From assembly GCA_004151065.3 (NCBI GenBank), contig NWUY0300054802.1, positions 1-10,577 on the forward strand: a stretch of DNA of 10,577 nt. The letters run 5' to 3'. Position 1 is the first letter of the stretch; each line of letters opens with the position of its first letter. Made by a program: the position numbers and the translations under genes. Below are positions 1 through 7,550 of this stretch, piece after piece. The notes below the pieces were generated by a model. It was not told the origin of the DNA and ran no database searches. It saw nothing but the letters and a program-made list of their open reading frames with translations. This DNA is from Larix sibirica. Its lineage: Eukaryota > Streptophyta > Pinopsida > Pinales > Pinaceae.

Positions 1-77
1 AGTTGATATCAATGACAACCAAAGTTCAATAGTACCCTACATTGAGACCTCTAAGTATGTAATAACACTAACCCTCC

Positions 78-236
78 TTCTAGAATCTTGTGTAAAACTC
101 CTTGAAATCCATGGTAATGGGGCATAAGATGCCCAACCATTCGTCTCCCCAATTGACATCACACCCTCCCATCTTAATGGAAAACATGGGGGAATTTCAA
201 AACATAATCATCCATCTACAATTTTACGTTTTCACA
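78..236 (-). pseudogene. end of gypsy protease and linker toward RT, frameshifted
   Basis: After the TAG at 237 the minus strand continues as CENVKL, a further stop at 216-218, then MDDYVLK in the same frame. It then shifts to other frames with traces of a G-C-D-V segment and PITMDFKEFYTRF (about 78-122). The order C.nv.l...gdY ... Gcd..lG.eWL ... GPI..DFk is the usual link from protease to RT in gypsy pol. Positions 1-77 continue weakly without clear motifs. Confidence 0.6.
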
Positions 237-540
237 CTATTTAACACATTTCGTAGTGCCACCATTGGTAATCATGATGTGAAAATTGTTGACCATGTGG
301 ACATAACAATGCATGTTTTCTACCACTCTATAATTAATGAAATTAGGGGTATCACCACTATTGATTAAGGCTATCACCTTTTGATTCTTGATATACGCAA
401 CCAACTCCAAGTTCCAATGGTATGAAAATCTTTCCAAAGCATGAATTGAGATTTGTCATTCATCATGAGGAGGCTCCTATGTGAGGACTTCCTCCGGACT
501 GGGCATAATCTCCCCATAATCCAACTCAACTACCTCCTCT
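237..540 (-). pseudogene. gypsy retropepsin (aspartic protease) remnant, active-site Asp lost
   Basis: One minus-strand frame runs from about 540 to a TAG at 237-239, with internal stops at 477-479 (TAG) and 456-458 (TGA). It reads an acidic stretch (EEVVELDYGEIMPSPEE), then ISIHALERFSYHWNLELVAYI, then KNQKVIALINSGDTPNFINY, then the NGG motif region. This is the pattern of the retropepsin of plant gypsy elements, in which the catalytic motif is D-S-G; here it is N-S-G (codon at 360-362). The family normally cuts the gag-pol polyprotein. The apparent start in the 237-437 stretch is a TTG inside the domain, not a real start. Confidence 0.82.
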
Positions 541-604
541 TTTTGAGATCCCCTTTCCATTGTTGGATGGGACCATATAAATGATAAAGAATATATGCTT
601 TGTA

Positions 605-1490
605 TGTTTATGCCATGAAATTGTTTTCATCGCAATTGAAGAAGGGTTTTAATGCTTGGATTCCACCACTATGACAATGATCGACTTGTGGATATTGAAA
701 TATGGAGAGGGGCAAAGAGGTCATGGAACAAAATTGGGGTGTGTAGATTGGGCAATCGTCGCAACTTGAGCATGGTGAACTTATTGAGAGGTCTCCAACA
801 ACATAGTTAGTAGAGACACGTCTCTAGTTGTTCTTGGATCTCCTCTTTGAGACCACAAATAAATCCCACCATGAAAAAATCATCATCCATCATTATGTCT
901 TGATAGCCAATCGCTTAAAAATAACAATGTATTCCTCCATTATGCTAGTTTGTCACAACTTGGTTAACATCCTGATAAAGTTGGTACTTGTTTCAAATCT
1001 AAAATATAGGGCTTTCACAAACATGTCCTAAGAAATGTACTCCAAATATGCTTTTTCATGTCATTATCAACCCTCTCGATTGAAATACAACATGCCCAAA
1101 TAGAGTTTCAATGCACCATCTTAGGTCTTGTCAAGAGACGAATAGTATTCCATATAGCTAACACATCTCACCAAATCAAATCCCAAACATGTTCAAATCA
1201 ATCTTGGGAAAATGGGGGTGGTTGAATGGCATTAGTGTAATGTAGGAATGTCTGGGATCTACATTTTCCTAGAGTCCCCAATGTCCATAAAAATCTGTAT
1301 AGTCAATGCTCCAAATAGGTGGCTATGTTTTGTTGAAAGATAGTCATGGCATCTTGAAGTCAATAATTTGTCTCAACAAGGAACAACACCAACTTAGCCA
1401 AAGTAGAGAAATCTCCATCCACTTAGTTCATCAAATTATCTATGATCATTTTCCTAATGGTAGGCATGGAGCCCATTGAGGTCCACTTGA
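605..1490 (-). pseudogene. gypsy gag remnant (capsid region and zinc knuckle)
   Basis: Minus-strand fragments in several frames match the usual plant gypsy gag layout. These are KIDLNMFG near 1195, MEEYIVIFKRLAIKT around 910-950 (the 'eY..eF..L' block of retrotransposon gag), GFICGLKEEIQEQLETCL at about 812-870 (the 'GLK.EI' block) and NCDENNFMA at about 605-650, where a CCHC knuckle is expected. In the knuckle the first Cys appears changed to Phe and a stop stands where the His region should be. At least four stops and several frame changes separate the pieces. In a live element this protein would form the virus-like particle and bind RNA. Confidence 0.72.
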
Positions 1491-1504
1491 AAGGTTACCA
1501 ATGA

Positions 1505-1845
1505 CTTGTATACAAAATTATTATAACTTCCACAATACTTACCAAGATCTTTATTATGAACCCAATTCAAATTGGCACCACAACTTTGCTTCTAATGGTA
1601 TTGGTGCAATTACAATCTAGTTCCTAGGCAAAGAGAAAATGACACTACAATATTTTAAGCCATGAATTTTATGCCACAACTAAAATTGGTTATAACTTTT
1701 GTGATAGTTCTTAAAATCACTATTATAACCCCAGTTAAGAAATGCCACCCCAACTTTACTTCAAATGACATTGGTGCAACTGCAATATGGTTCTCCATAA
1801 AAGAGAAAATGCGGATGAGAAATAAGATATTTGGGTTTGGATTAG
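1505..1845. repeat. two-copy imperfect tandem duplication, unit about 170 bp
   Basis: Blocks recur with a constant offset: ttataactt at 1521 and 1690, caactttgcttc and caactttacttc at 1581 and 1751, ttggtgcaa at 1601 and 1771, and aaagagaaaatg near 1630 and 1800. The two units are clearly diverged. They lie just upstream of the minus-strand gag remnant, so they may belong to its leader. No third copy is seen, and the open frame at 1662-1868 on the plus strand is not credible as a gene. Confidence 0.75.
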
Positions 1846-1853
1846 CAAAGGAG

Positions 1854-2956
1854 TGTCATGCCCTGTAGGTCTGTGATATATTGTTGGCTTTCCAACAATA
1901 GTACTCGATTGACTTTTCATGATGCTAACTAAGGAGGATAAACCACACCCTTGGTCATATTGCCTGCTTCCTGGTTACGTGAGAGTGATCTCCCTGAGTG
2001 TTATGCTTGGTGTAGTATATAGATAAAGGGATAGAAGGATGACTAAGGAGGGGCTCAATGATGCCTATGGGGATTTCGATATACTCGAGCATACAACAAG
2101 ATCTAGAACAACAATGAGGTTTATTTATGACACAACTTTTTGCGGCTTAATCATTATGGTGTTCCTAGGAATTCCATTGCTTACATGTGTGTGATAGGAA
2201 CCAGCTTTAACCCATTCAAAACTTGGCTTAGTGATGCACATTGCCATTACCAAGCTTCAATTTTGCCTTATTTGAACGAGAATGGTGATGCACCTTGAGA
2301 CTTTTTAAATCCCCTCAAAAGATCACTCACTTGGAATTTTAATGAGTAAAATATAATTTTACCAATATTGTGTAATCATTTTATAACCATTCTTTTTGTG
2401 ATGAGAAACAAGGTACCCTATAACCTGAGTGGAAAGGGATCTTCAAATTTTTGTACAACTAAATAATTGTTTTAAAATTAAAATAAGTGACTTTTATGAT
2501 ATCAAGTAGCACAGCAATGGCATTGTAAGATCCAAAACTATTTTTGATTAACTAAGAGCTCATCTTTCTCGGATGCAAGGAAATATGTTAACAACCCAAG
2601 ATCTAGAGGCATCTGGTAGGAGTGAAAGTTTGCCCCCTTGTGGACCACTAGCAAGTTATTTCAGGTGGGGTGGTTTTCCTTCAAAAACGATGATAGTCAA
2701 CTCACATTTGTGGATAGTAGCTAATGATGGCTATCCTCACAACTAGTTTGACAAGTGAGTTATGATAGGTTTTTCCATCTTTGGCAACGAAATTACAAAA
2801 ATGAGGTTGCAAGAACCCATGTTACTTGTAGGGTTTAACCATAACATTAATATAATTCGTGGACTTTAATATTTTCTTGATATAAGCACAAGAAGATGTT
2901 GTGAGCCCATCCTTTCTAAAATAGTGAGGGTTTAATAATGCTTTATGAGAGCTTGG
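1854..2956. other. intergenic repeat-like DNA, no gene seen
   Basis: I find no open frame of note, RNA gene or recognisable transposon domain on either strand in this 1.1 kb. The left end starts with TGTCATGCCC right after a short purine run (aaaggag), which resembles a 3' LTR start, and a perfect 9-bp hairpin lies at 1879-1900. No matching second copy is in the window, so I leave it unassigned. It is the left flank of the LTR element that starts at 2957. Confidence 0.6.
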
Positions 2957-3567
2957 CTATAAATCCCAGGCCTTTAACAACTTTGGGTACCTTTGTCGCA
3001 TAATCACCCTTGTGGTCATAGACCAACACATACATACATGATGGAAGGTTATTGCTATAAAAATTAGTTTTGGGTGCCCTTGCACATTAGTAAGGTGCAC
3101 CACATACATGTGGGGCACCCTTGCTTAAAGGTTGAGCGCATTGCAAACCTTGGTAGCTAGCATTAGTTGGATGCACTAAGAGAAACATGGAAGGGAGCTT
3201 GGCAAGGGAAGGAAAATAAGGCTATCACGGATAACCTAATATGTAGACATGTATTACGCATGACAGACAAAGTGGCAAAAGAACCTCACTAGCTTATATA
3301 TGACTTGAGCGCACTTGGTTGGGCACATGTCGGCTAGGTGGACTTGCTATATGCACCTTATCAGCACACTTTCCAATCACACATCGACTGGGCACCTGCT
3401 GGATGTTGGACGTGTGGCATTTAGGATGTTGCACCATTGGGCATAAATGTTGACAGACAAGTCATGAAGGGCATAGATGAACTTGGATAATTGGGGACTT
3501 GGGTCCACTTGGGTTTGTAAGGACTTGCACGATGACTAAGAAGGAGGCAAGTGCAAAGCAAGTATAC

Positions 3568-3574
3568 TTTAAAA
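3568..3574 (+). promoter_or_regulatory. degenerate TATA box of the 5' LTR
   Basis: TTTAAAA aligns with TATAAAA of the other LTR (7093-7099), one base different. In a working element this copy would drive genomic RNA, so the change may have weakened transcription; that is inference. Confidence 0.5.
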
Positions 3575-3883
3575 GGAGGATGCCTCAAATGTGTTAAGGA
3601 ATCAAGCAAATGTTAATTCATTCACACAAGTGTGCAAAGGGATTTGCAGTAGTGCTAAGACCGGGGTTTGTCACAATAGGGTGAAATAACATAGGTTGAT
3701 TAAACATAAGAGGAAGAAGACAAGACTTGCAAGAGGTAGGCTTGCAGAAGTTTCAAGGGTTATAATGTGTAAGATTGTTGGACATAGGCATAAGGTAGTA
3801 TTGCCTTAGACTCACTGTATATTTGTAATTCAGATGCAAGTAGAAGGCCGCATTTCCTTGTGTTTTGTAACATCCTTCTTATA

Positions 3884-3889
3884 AATAAA
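3884..3889 (+). promoter_or_regulatory. polyadenylation signal AATAAA in the 5' LTR
   Basis: AATAAA lies in the conserved block cttataaataaagttaagg, present in both LTRs about 315 bp after the TATA position. It marks the likely end of the R region. Confidence 0.55.
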
Positions 3890-4264
3890 GTTAAGGCATT
3901 CATTTGTACATGTGCATTGTGCTTACTTTACCTAGATGAATATTGTTATGTTTCCTGCAATGCATTGTGTTGGATAACCATTGACATGTTGGCTAAGTAT
4001 TGAAATATTGGCTAAGTATTGTTGGGATATTTTGAAGGCCGTGGTTGGACACGAGCCTACTATTGATGAACATGGTTAAGTAGGACTTAGTTTCATTTGG
4101 CACATTGTAGTTTAAGGCGAGGTTATGGGCATACCTTAAGTGAAGGGTGTATTATGGTTGTAGGAGGTGCAGACTAGCCAAGGCATGGCAATGCCACATG
4201 ACCTCAAGTGCCGAAACAAAGTTGGGAAGCCTCCAAATTTGAAAAGAAAAATCCAAGCATGCTA

Positions 4265-4525
4265 TAGGTCTATGATAGGTGATATTGGAGCTATCAACAC
4301 ATAGTTGGATGCTCTTCACCACTGTGCCTTATGTGGTAGGTGGTATCAAATCTATCATAGCTAGTTGGATGCTCTTCACCACCGTCCCTACTGTGGTAGG
4401 TGGTATTAAAACTATCAGAGCTAAGTTGGATGCTCTTCACTGTTATCCCTTCTATGATAGCTGGTATCAGAGCATAGTTAGACACGCTTCACCACTTTCC
4501 CTTCTGTGATAATTGGTATTATAGT
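4265..4525 (+). repeat. tandem repeat, unit about 60 bp, roughly four to five decayed copies
   Basis: The block agttggatgctcttcacc recurs at 4303, 4363 and (shortened) 4424, with a mutated form at 4477. The block (g)tggtat recurs at 4341, 4401, 4462 and 4514, with tgatat at 4280. Spacings are about 60, 61 and 52 bp. Each unit ends in a sequence like the Met-tRNA primer-binding site. A 76-codon open frame across 4279-4509 reads a repeated SWMLFTTVP-like peptide only because of the repeat; I do not take it as a gene. The array sits at the LTR-leader junction. Confidence 0.88.
4462..4473 (+). other. primer-binding site for initiator-Met tRNA
   Basis: TGGTATCAGAGC is complementary to the 3' end of plant initiator methionine tRNA, the commonest primer of plant LTR retrotransposons. 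It lies downstream of the 5' LTR, as expected. Weaker versions occur one repeat unit upstream and downstream (tggtatcaaat at 4341, tggtattaaaa at 4401, tggtattatag at 4514), so it is part of a tandem array. This copy is the only perfect 12-base match. Confidence 0.82.
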
Positions 4526-4867
4526 TTCATTCCTCTTCTCCATGGTCCTTGTTGTGACAAAAGAGCATAATTTCTAAAGGAAAGTTGGTGCCATAGTAGT
4601 TCAAGCACTCTTCTCCATGTCTGAGTGAACTTTAAGCAAGGCAAAAAGATTTAGGATGAGTGGTAGGGAACCGCAAGGGTTAATTGAATATTAGAACATG
4701 GACTTGGTGCCTTGGTGCAGTAGGCGACCAAGACAGTTCATCTGCATGAAACTTGAAGACTTCGTGGGTTCTTCACTACAACTTGGAAAGACGTAGAATG
4801 CCTTGGTGACAAGTTGGGAAAGTGGACAAGAACAAGCTTGAATCAATAAAGTGGGCCAAGTCTTTGA
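4526..4867 (+). other. leader of the LTR element, no gene seen
   Basis: Between the tandem array and the first internal open stretch I see only short frames and no motif. The position fits an untranslated leader downstream of the primer-binding site. Confidence 0.45.
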
Positions 4868-5140
4868 GACTTGGGAACATTTTTTAGAGGTGCCAAGAGG
4901 GTTGACCCAATTATGGGTTGCAACATCGAAAGCATAGAGGAAGAGTCATGGAAAACCAAGATGGAATCCACGACGACAATATTTGGATTGTTATTCCAAG
5001 AGTACATCGAGGTGTCCCAATAGTCCAAAGCACAAGTTGAAGACTTGGAACAAAGGTTACAATCCATAATGGAGTTCCTGCCTGAAGAGGGATCATTAGA
5101 AGGAAGGATGCCTAAGATGATGACAACATCACCGCAATGA
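4868..5140 (+). pseudogene. broken open frame in the internal region, unrecognised product
   Basis: One plus-strand frame is open from 4868 to a TGA at 5138-5140 except for a TAG at 5021-5023, about 90 codons in all. The residues look coding rather than random: an acidic stretch (SIEEESWKTKME) and, after the stop, a heptad-like helix (QVEDLEQRLQSIMEFL) that could form a coiled coil. It lies roughly 400 bp after the primer-binding site, where a gag-like gene would start in an LTR element. I see no zinc knuckle or conserved gag block and cannot name a family. Near the end the neighbouring frame (DDDNITAMKQLELTKSI) looks like its natural continuation, so a one-base shift around 5105-5120 is likely. 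The overlapping minus-strand frame 4843-5145 looks like a shadow. Confidence 0.35.
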
Positions 5141-5200
5141 AACAACTGGAATTGACTAAGTCCATAGGTAAGACTATTGTTTGTTTCGTTGTCACCATAA

Positions 5201-5392
5201 TCATTTTTCCATTTATTGTCCTTTGAAGGAAAAGTTGGAAGCTTGGAAGAAGTCCAAGTGCAACCAACATTGAGGGTGAAGCCAATACCTTTGGGACCAA
5301 TTCAAATGTATTGGACTTCAAAGACAACGATGGAGGTTTTGGTTACCTTAAAAATAGGTTTGGGCATGGTCATGGCTGGAGATCATGAATAA
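5201..5392 (+). pseudogene. open-frame remnant in the internal region, unrecognised
   Basis: A plus-strand frame is open for 63 codons from 5201 to a TAA at 5390-5392. The part from about 5229 (GKVGSLEEVQVQPTLRVKP...) looks more protein-like than the T-rich start. It joins in frame with the open frame ending in KSI at 5167 if the 61 nt between them are removed as an intron (GTAAG at 5168, AG at 5227-5228). No domain is recognised. It could be a piece of the element's own gene or of captured host sequence; I cannot decide between these. Confidence 0.28.
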
Positions 5393-5763
5393 AAAATTGT
5401 TAGGATGAATCCCATAGTGGATTTTGGGTAGAGTATGGACATAGTTGTTGGCGATGGCCTTGGTAGCCACTTACCACCTTCCTTTCATTATTGAATGCCA
5501 TAGGTGGCTCATTTCCTATGAGAACGCACTGGGGCCTAGGGCATCATAAAAAGGTGCCATGCTTAGTAAATGGCTGGATAGAGGAGGAGTTCATTTTATC
5601 AAAAGGATGAAACTTTCGATGACAACATACCATTTTCTTCTTCACATTGAAGCCAATTTAGGTAGTGTGTCATCCAAGAAGTAAGGCAATGGGTAAGAAT
5701 GCACCAGTGCATGAGTGCCTTGAAGAACTTGTTCAGTAGCAGAAGGTGACTTGACATATTTGA
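5393..5763 (+). other. internal region of the LTR element, no gene seen
   Basis: There are stops in all plus-strand frames and no recognisable motif. The minus-strand frames that begin here (for example 5733-5924) are low-complexity Phe, Leu and Ser sequence and are probably shadows of the plus-strand remnant at 5764. Confidence 0.45.
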
Positions 5764-5982
5764 GGAAGGGGTGGAAACCTTTCCTTATGCAACAATAATG
5801 ATAGTGTCAAAGCAGTGAACGCTTGCTTGAAGGAGAAAGAGAGTCCAATTTTGAGTGAATGGGTGGAGACAACGAAGAATTCAACCAAGAAAAAGTGTGC
5901 ATTCAACCTAAATGGTTCAAACAAGAAAGTAGACCAAGTTGATAAGGAAGATTCTTGCCCACCTTTGTGTATGGGAACCTAG
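5764..5982 (+). pseudogene. lysine-rich open-frame remnant, unrecognised
   Basis: A plus-strand frame is open for 72 codons (5764-5982), then after one TAG it continues for another 14 codons to about 6027. It is rich in Lys, Asn and Ser (for example KKKCAFNLNGSNKKVDQVD) and has no start codon near its beginning. Composition and length do not point to a family, and I see no RT, integrase or zinc-finger motif. It lies between the other internal remnants and the polypurine tract, so it is probably a decayed part of the element's internal gene. A chance open frame of this length cannot be excluded. Confidence 0.25.
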
Positions 5983-6455
5983 TATGAGGTTGAGCACTCC
6001 TTGGGTAGATTTGAGGATGCTTGTTAAAATGACTTAGAGACAATGAGATTGTGATTGGAGGTGATAAAAGTATTGGTGTGGAGATGCTTCTCTTAAAGAA
6101 TTTAAGCAAGAGGGGTGGAATTCTTTGGTTGGCTCATTGGATTGATCAGACTTTGGATAGACTATTGGAGCATTTGAGGGTAGTGGTTGTGATGGCCATC
6201 TACCATCCTCTTCTCATTGGAAGTTGTCTTAGGGTGGCATGCTGCCTATAAGCTAGCAGTTTCCTTAGGGCAATTTGTTGCAAAGAAGGCATTGTTGACA
6301 GAGTTTAGGCAAGATGCTTCATTCAAAGGAAGATTTGGACAATGAAAAATTACACAAGTAACTTCGGTAGCGACAATGCAAATAGATGCACGAGTATAAG
6401 TAGTAAACTTGGAGGAGGTTCTCAATGATGTTACCAAGAATGACAATGAATTTTA
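5983..6455 (+). other. internal region of the LTR element before the polypurine tract, no gene seen
   Basis: Only short open stretches occur (the longest, 6051-6251 on the plus strand, is 66 codons with a hydrophobic end and no recognised motif). Minus-strand stretches around 6246-6540 cross the LTR start and are not credible. This is where RT, RNase H or integrase would lie in an autonomous element, and none is visible. Confidence 0.5.
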
Positions 6456-6466
6456 GTGGGGGAGGA
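6456..6466 (+). other. polypurine tract
   Basis: gtgggggagga directly precedes the first base of the 3' LTR. A purine-rich tract at this spot primes plus-strand DNA synthesis in LTR retrotransposons, and the GGGGGAGGA form is common in plants. It also fixes the element's orientation as plus strand. Confidence 0.75.
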
Positions 6467-7092
6467 CGTAAGTCCCTAGGCTTGAATGGATTTGGGTGCC
6501 TCTGCCACATGATCACCCTAGTGGTCACTAACTGGCACAAACATACATGACAAAAGGTTAATGACTAAAAGAGTTGGTTTTGGGTGTCCTTACACTTTAA
6601 CAAGGTGCACCACAACATGTCAAGCGCCCTTGCTCAAAGGCTGGGCACACCTCAGACCTTGGCAGCTTGCATGAGTTGGACACACTAAGAGAAGCTTGGA
6701 AGGGACCTTGGAGAGAGGAGGCAAATAAGGTTATCATATACAACCTCGTCTGTAGACATACATTATGCACGATGGACAAAGTGACAAAAGAACTTGACTA
6801 GCTTATAGTTTTTTTGAGCACCCTTGGTTGGGGGTACGTCCACTATTTGTACTTGCCGAGTGCACTTTGGCGGTCGCAAATCATTTAGGTGCACTTTCTA
6901 GGCACACATTTGGATGCACTTTGCCAAGTAGATGTTTGTTGGACAATGGGTGAATGGCATTTAAGACACGAATGCCCATGGACATGTCATGGAGGGCACA
7001 ATCAAAGTTGGACGATTGGGCACTTGGGTCCACTTGGGCTTGGAGGGGCTTGTACAATGCCTAAGAAGAAGATAAGTGCAAGGCAAGTCTAC

Positions 7093-7099
7093 TATAAAA
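7093..7099 (+). promoter_or_regulatory. TATA box of the 3' LTR
   Basis: TATAAAA lies about 630 bp into the LTR and about 315 bp before the AATAAA signal, at the same relative place as TTTAAAA (3568-3574) in the 5' LTR. The surrounding bases are well conserved between the two copies. The position fits the U3 promoter of a plant LTR element; the 5' copy has lost the best match. Confidence 0.6.
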
Positions 7100-7411
7100 T
7101 GAGGATGCCTCAAATATGCTAAGTAATTAAGAAAACATTCATTCACTCACACAAGTGTGTAAAGAGCTTTGTGGTAGTTTTGACACTGGGGTTTGGCACA
7201 ATAGGGAAAAATGGCATAGGCCATGTGAACACAAGAGGAAGAAGACAATACTTTTAGGAGGTAGGTTTGTGGAAGCTCCAAGGGTTAGATTGTGCAAGTT
7301 TGTTTGGCATAGGCATAAGGCAATATTGCCTTAGACTCTTTGTAGATATGTAATTGAGTTGTGAGCAGAAGGTCCCACTCCATTGTTGTATTCTACAACA
7401 TTATTCTTATA

Positions 7412-7417
7412 AATAAA
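7412..7417 (+). promoter_or_regulatory. polyadenylation signal AATAAA in the 3' LTR
   Basis: This is the same signal as at 3884-3889, in the matching block cttataaataaacttaagg. In the 3' LTR it would end the element's RNA. Confidence 0.55.
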
Positions 7418-7550
7418 CTTAAGGCATCCACCCTGGGCACTACTTTTACATGTGTATTATGCTTACTTGGATGGATGTTGTTATGTTTCATGCAATGCAA
7501 TGTGTTGGCTAATTGTTGACATATTAGGTGAGTATTGGATTTTTTTTTTT

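Larger units (their letters stand above)
1..1490 (-). mobile_element. decayed Ty3/gypsy gag-protease fragment
   Basis: Read on the minus strand, the order from high to low coordinates is gag N-terminal and capsid-like remnants, zinc knuckle, retropepsin, then the linker leading to RT, which is the order of a Ty3/gypsy polyprotein. Stops and frameshifts are frequent, so the copy is long dead. The RT would lie to the left of the window. The putative gag start is near 1475 (MGSMPTIRKM), followed by NIATYLEH-like and FPKIDL-like stretches that resemble gag N-terminal regions. I see no LTR or primer-binding site that pairs with it. It is on the opposite strand from the LTR element at 2957 and is a separate, older insertion. 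Confidence 0.8.
2957..4461 (+). repeat. 5' LTR (3' boundary uncertain)
   Basis: From about 2957 to about 4005 this aligns base by base with 6467-7539, for example the shared blocks around 3270 and 6780 (gacaaagtg.caaaagaac), 3576 and 7101 (gaggatgcctcaaat) and 3880 and 7408 (cttataaataaa). Past 4005 the partner copy is cut by the LINE, so the end cannot be set by comparison; I place it just before the primer-binding site at 4462, but it could end earlier, before the tandem array at 4265. The expected TG at the 5' terminus is not clear here. A TTTAAAA element (3568-3574) stands where the other copy has TATAAAA, and AATAAA lies at 3884-3889, which gives a U3-R-U5 order. Most mismatches with the other copy are transitions, as expected of methylated old repeats. 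Confidence 0.83.
2957..7539 (+). mobile_element. LTR retrotransposon, apparently non-autonomous (LARD-like), interrupted by the LINE
   Basis: Two direct repeats about 3.5 kb apart, a tRNA primer-binding site after the first and a polypurine tract just before the second give a complete LTR-element layout on the plus strand. The 3' LTR is cut at 7540 by the LINE, so its last few hundred bases should lie beyond the right edge. The internal region (about 4474-6455) is only 2 kb. I looked for gag zinc knuckle, protease DSG, RT YxDD, RNase H and integrase motifs and saw none, only short open stretches broken by stops. That suggests an element that depended on proteins of another element, or one with its pol deleted. 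LTR-LTR divergence is high: I count 10 mismatches in 60 aligned bases at 3541-3600 against 7066-7125, so it is an old insertion. Superfamily (gypsy or copia) cannot be told from what is visible. Confidence 0.85.
6467..7539 (+). repeat. 3' LTR, truncated by the LINE insertion
   Basis: This is the second copy of the direct repeat. It begins right after the polypurine tract with cgtaagtccctagg, probably a mutated TGTAAGTCCC start (TG to CG at the first base pair), matching ctataaatcccagg in the 5' copy. It runs through U3, a TATA box at 7093-7099 and AATAAA at 7412-7417, and stops at 7539 where the A-tail of the LINE begins. The alignable partner in the 5' copy ends near 4005, so up to some 450 bp of U5 are missing from view. 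No intact open reading frame lies in it. Confidence 0.85.

Noticed and set aside
102-368. 88-codon plus-strand frame
   Set aside because: It is antisense to the gypsy retropepsin remnant, which has clear family motifs on the minus strand.
1494-1506. Primer-binding site of the minus-strand gypsy remnant (ttggtaacc on the minus strand)
   Set aside because: Only TTGGTA-A matches; the rest does not fit tRNA-Met and no LTR end is visible beside it.
2708-2765. Small inverted repeats (ggatag/ctatcc, ctcac/gtgag)
   Set aside because: Stems of 5-6 bp with long loops are expected by chance in 10 kb.
4279-4509. 76-codon plus-strand frame with repeated SWMLFTTVP peptide
   Set aside because: The repetition comes from the tandem DNA array around the primer-binding site; no start context or relatives suggest a protein.
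4265-4525. CRISPR-like array
   Set aside because: Units are contiguous and diverged throughout, with no alternation of identical repeats and unique spacers, and the context is a plant retroelement leader.
4843-5145. 100-codon minus-strand open frame
   Set aside because: It lies antisense to the more protein-like plus-strand remnant, has no recognisable motif, and runs against the element's orientation.
7540-7550. T-run as a transcription terminator
   Set aside because: It is the complement of the LINE's A-tail at the insertion junction.
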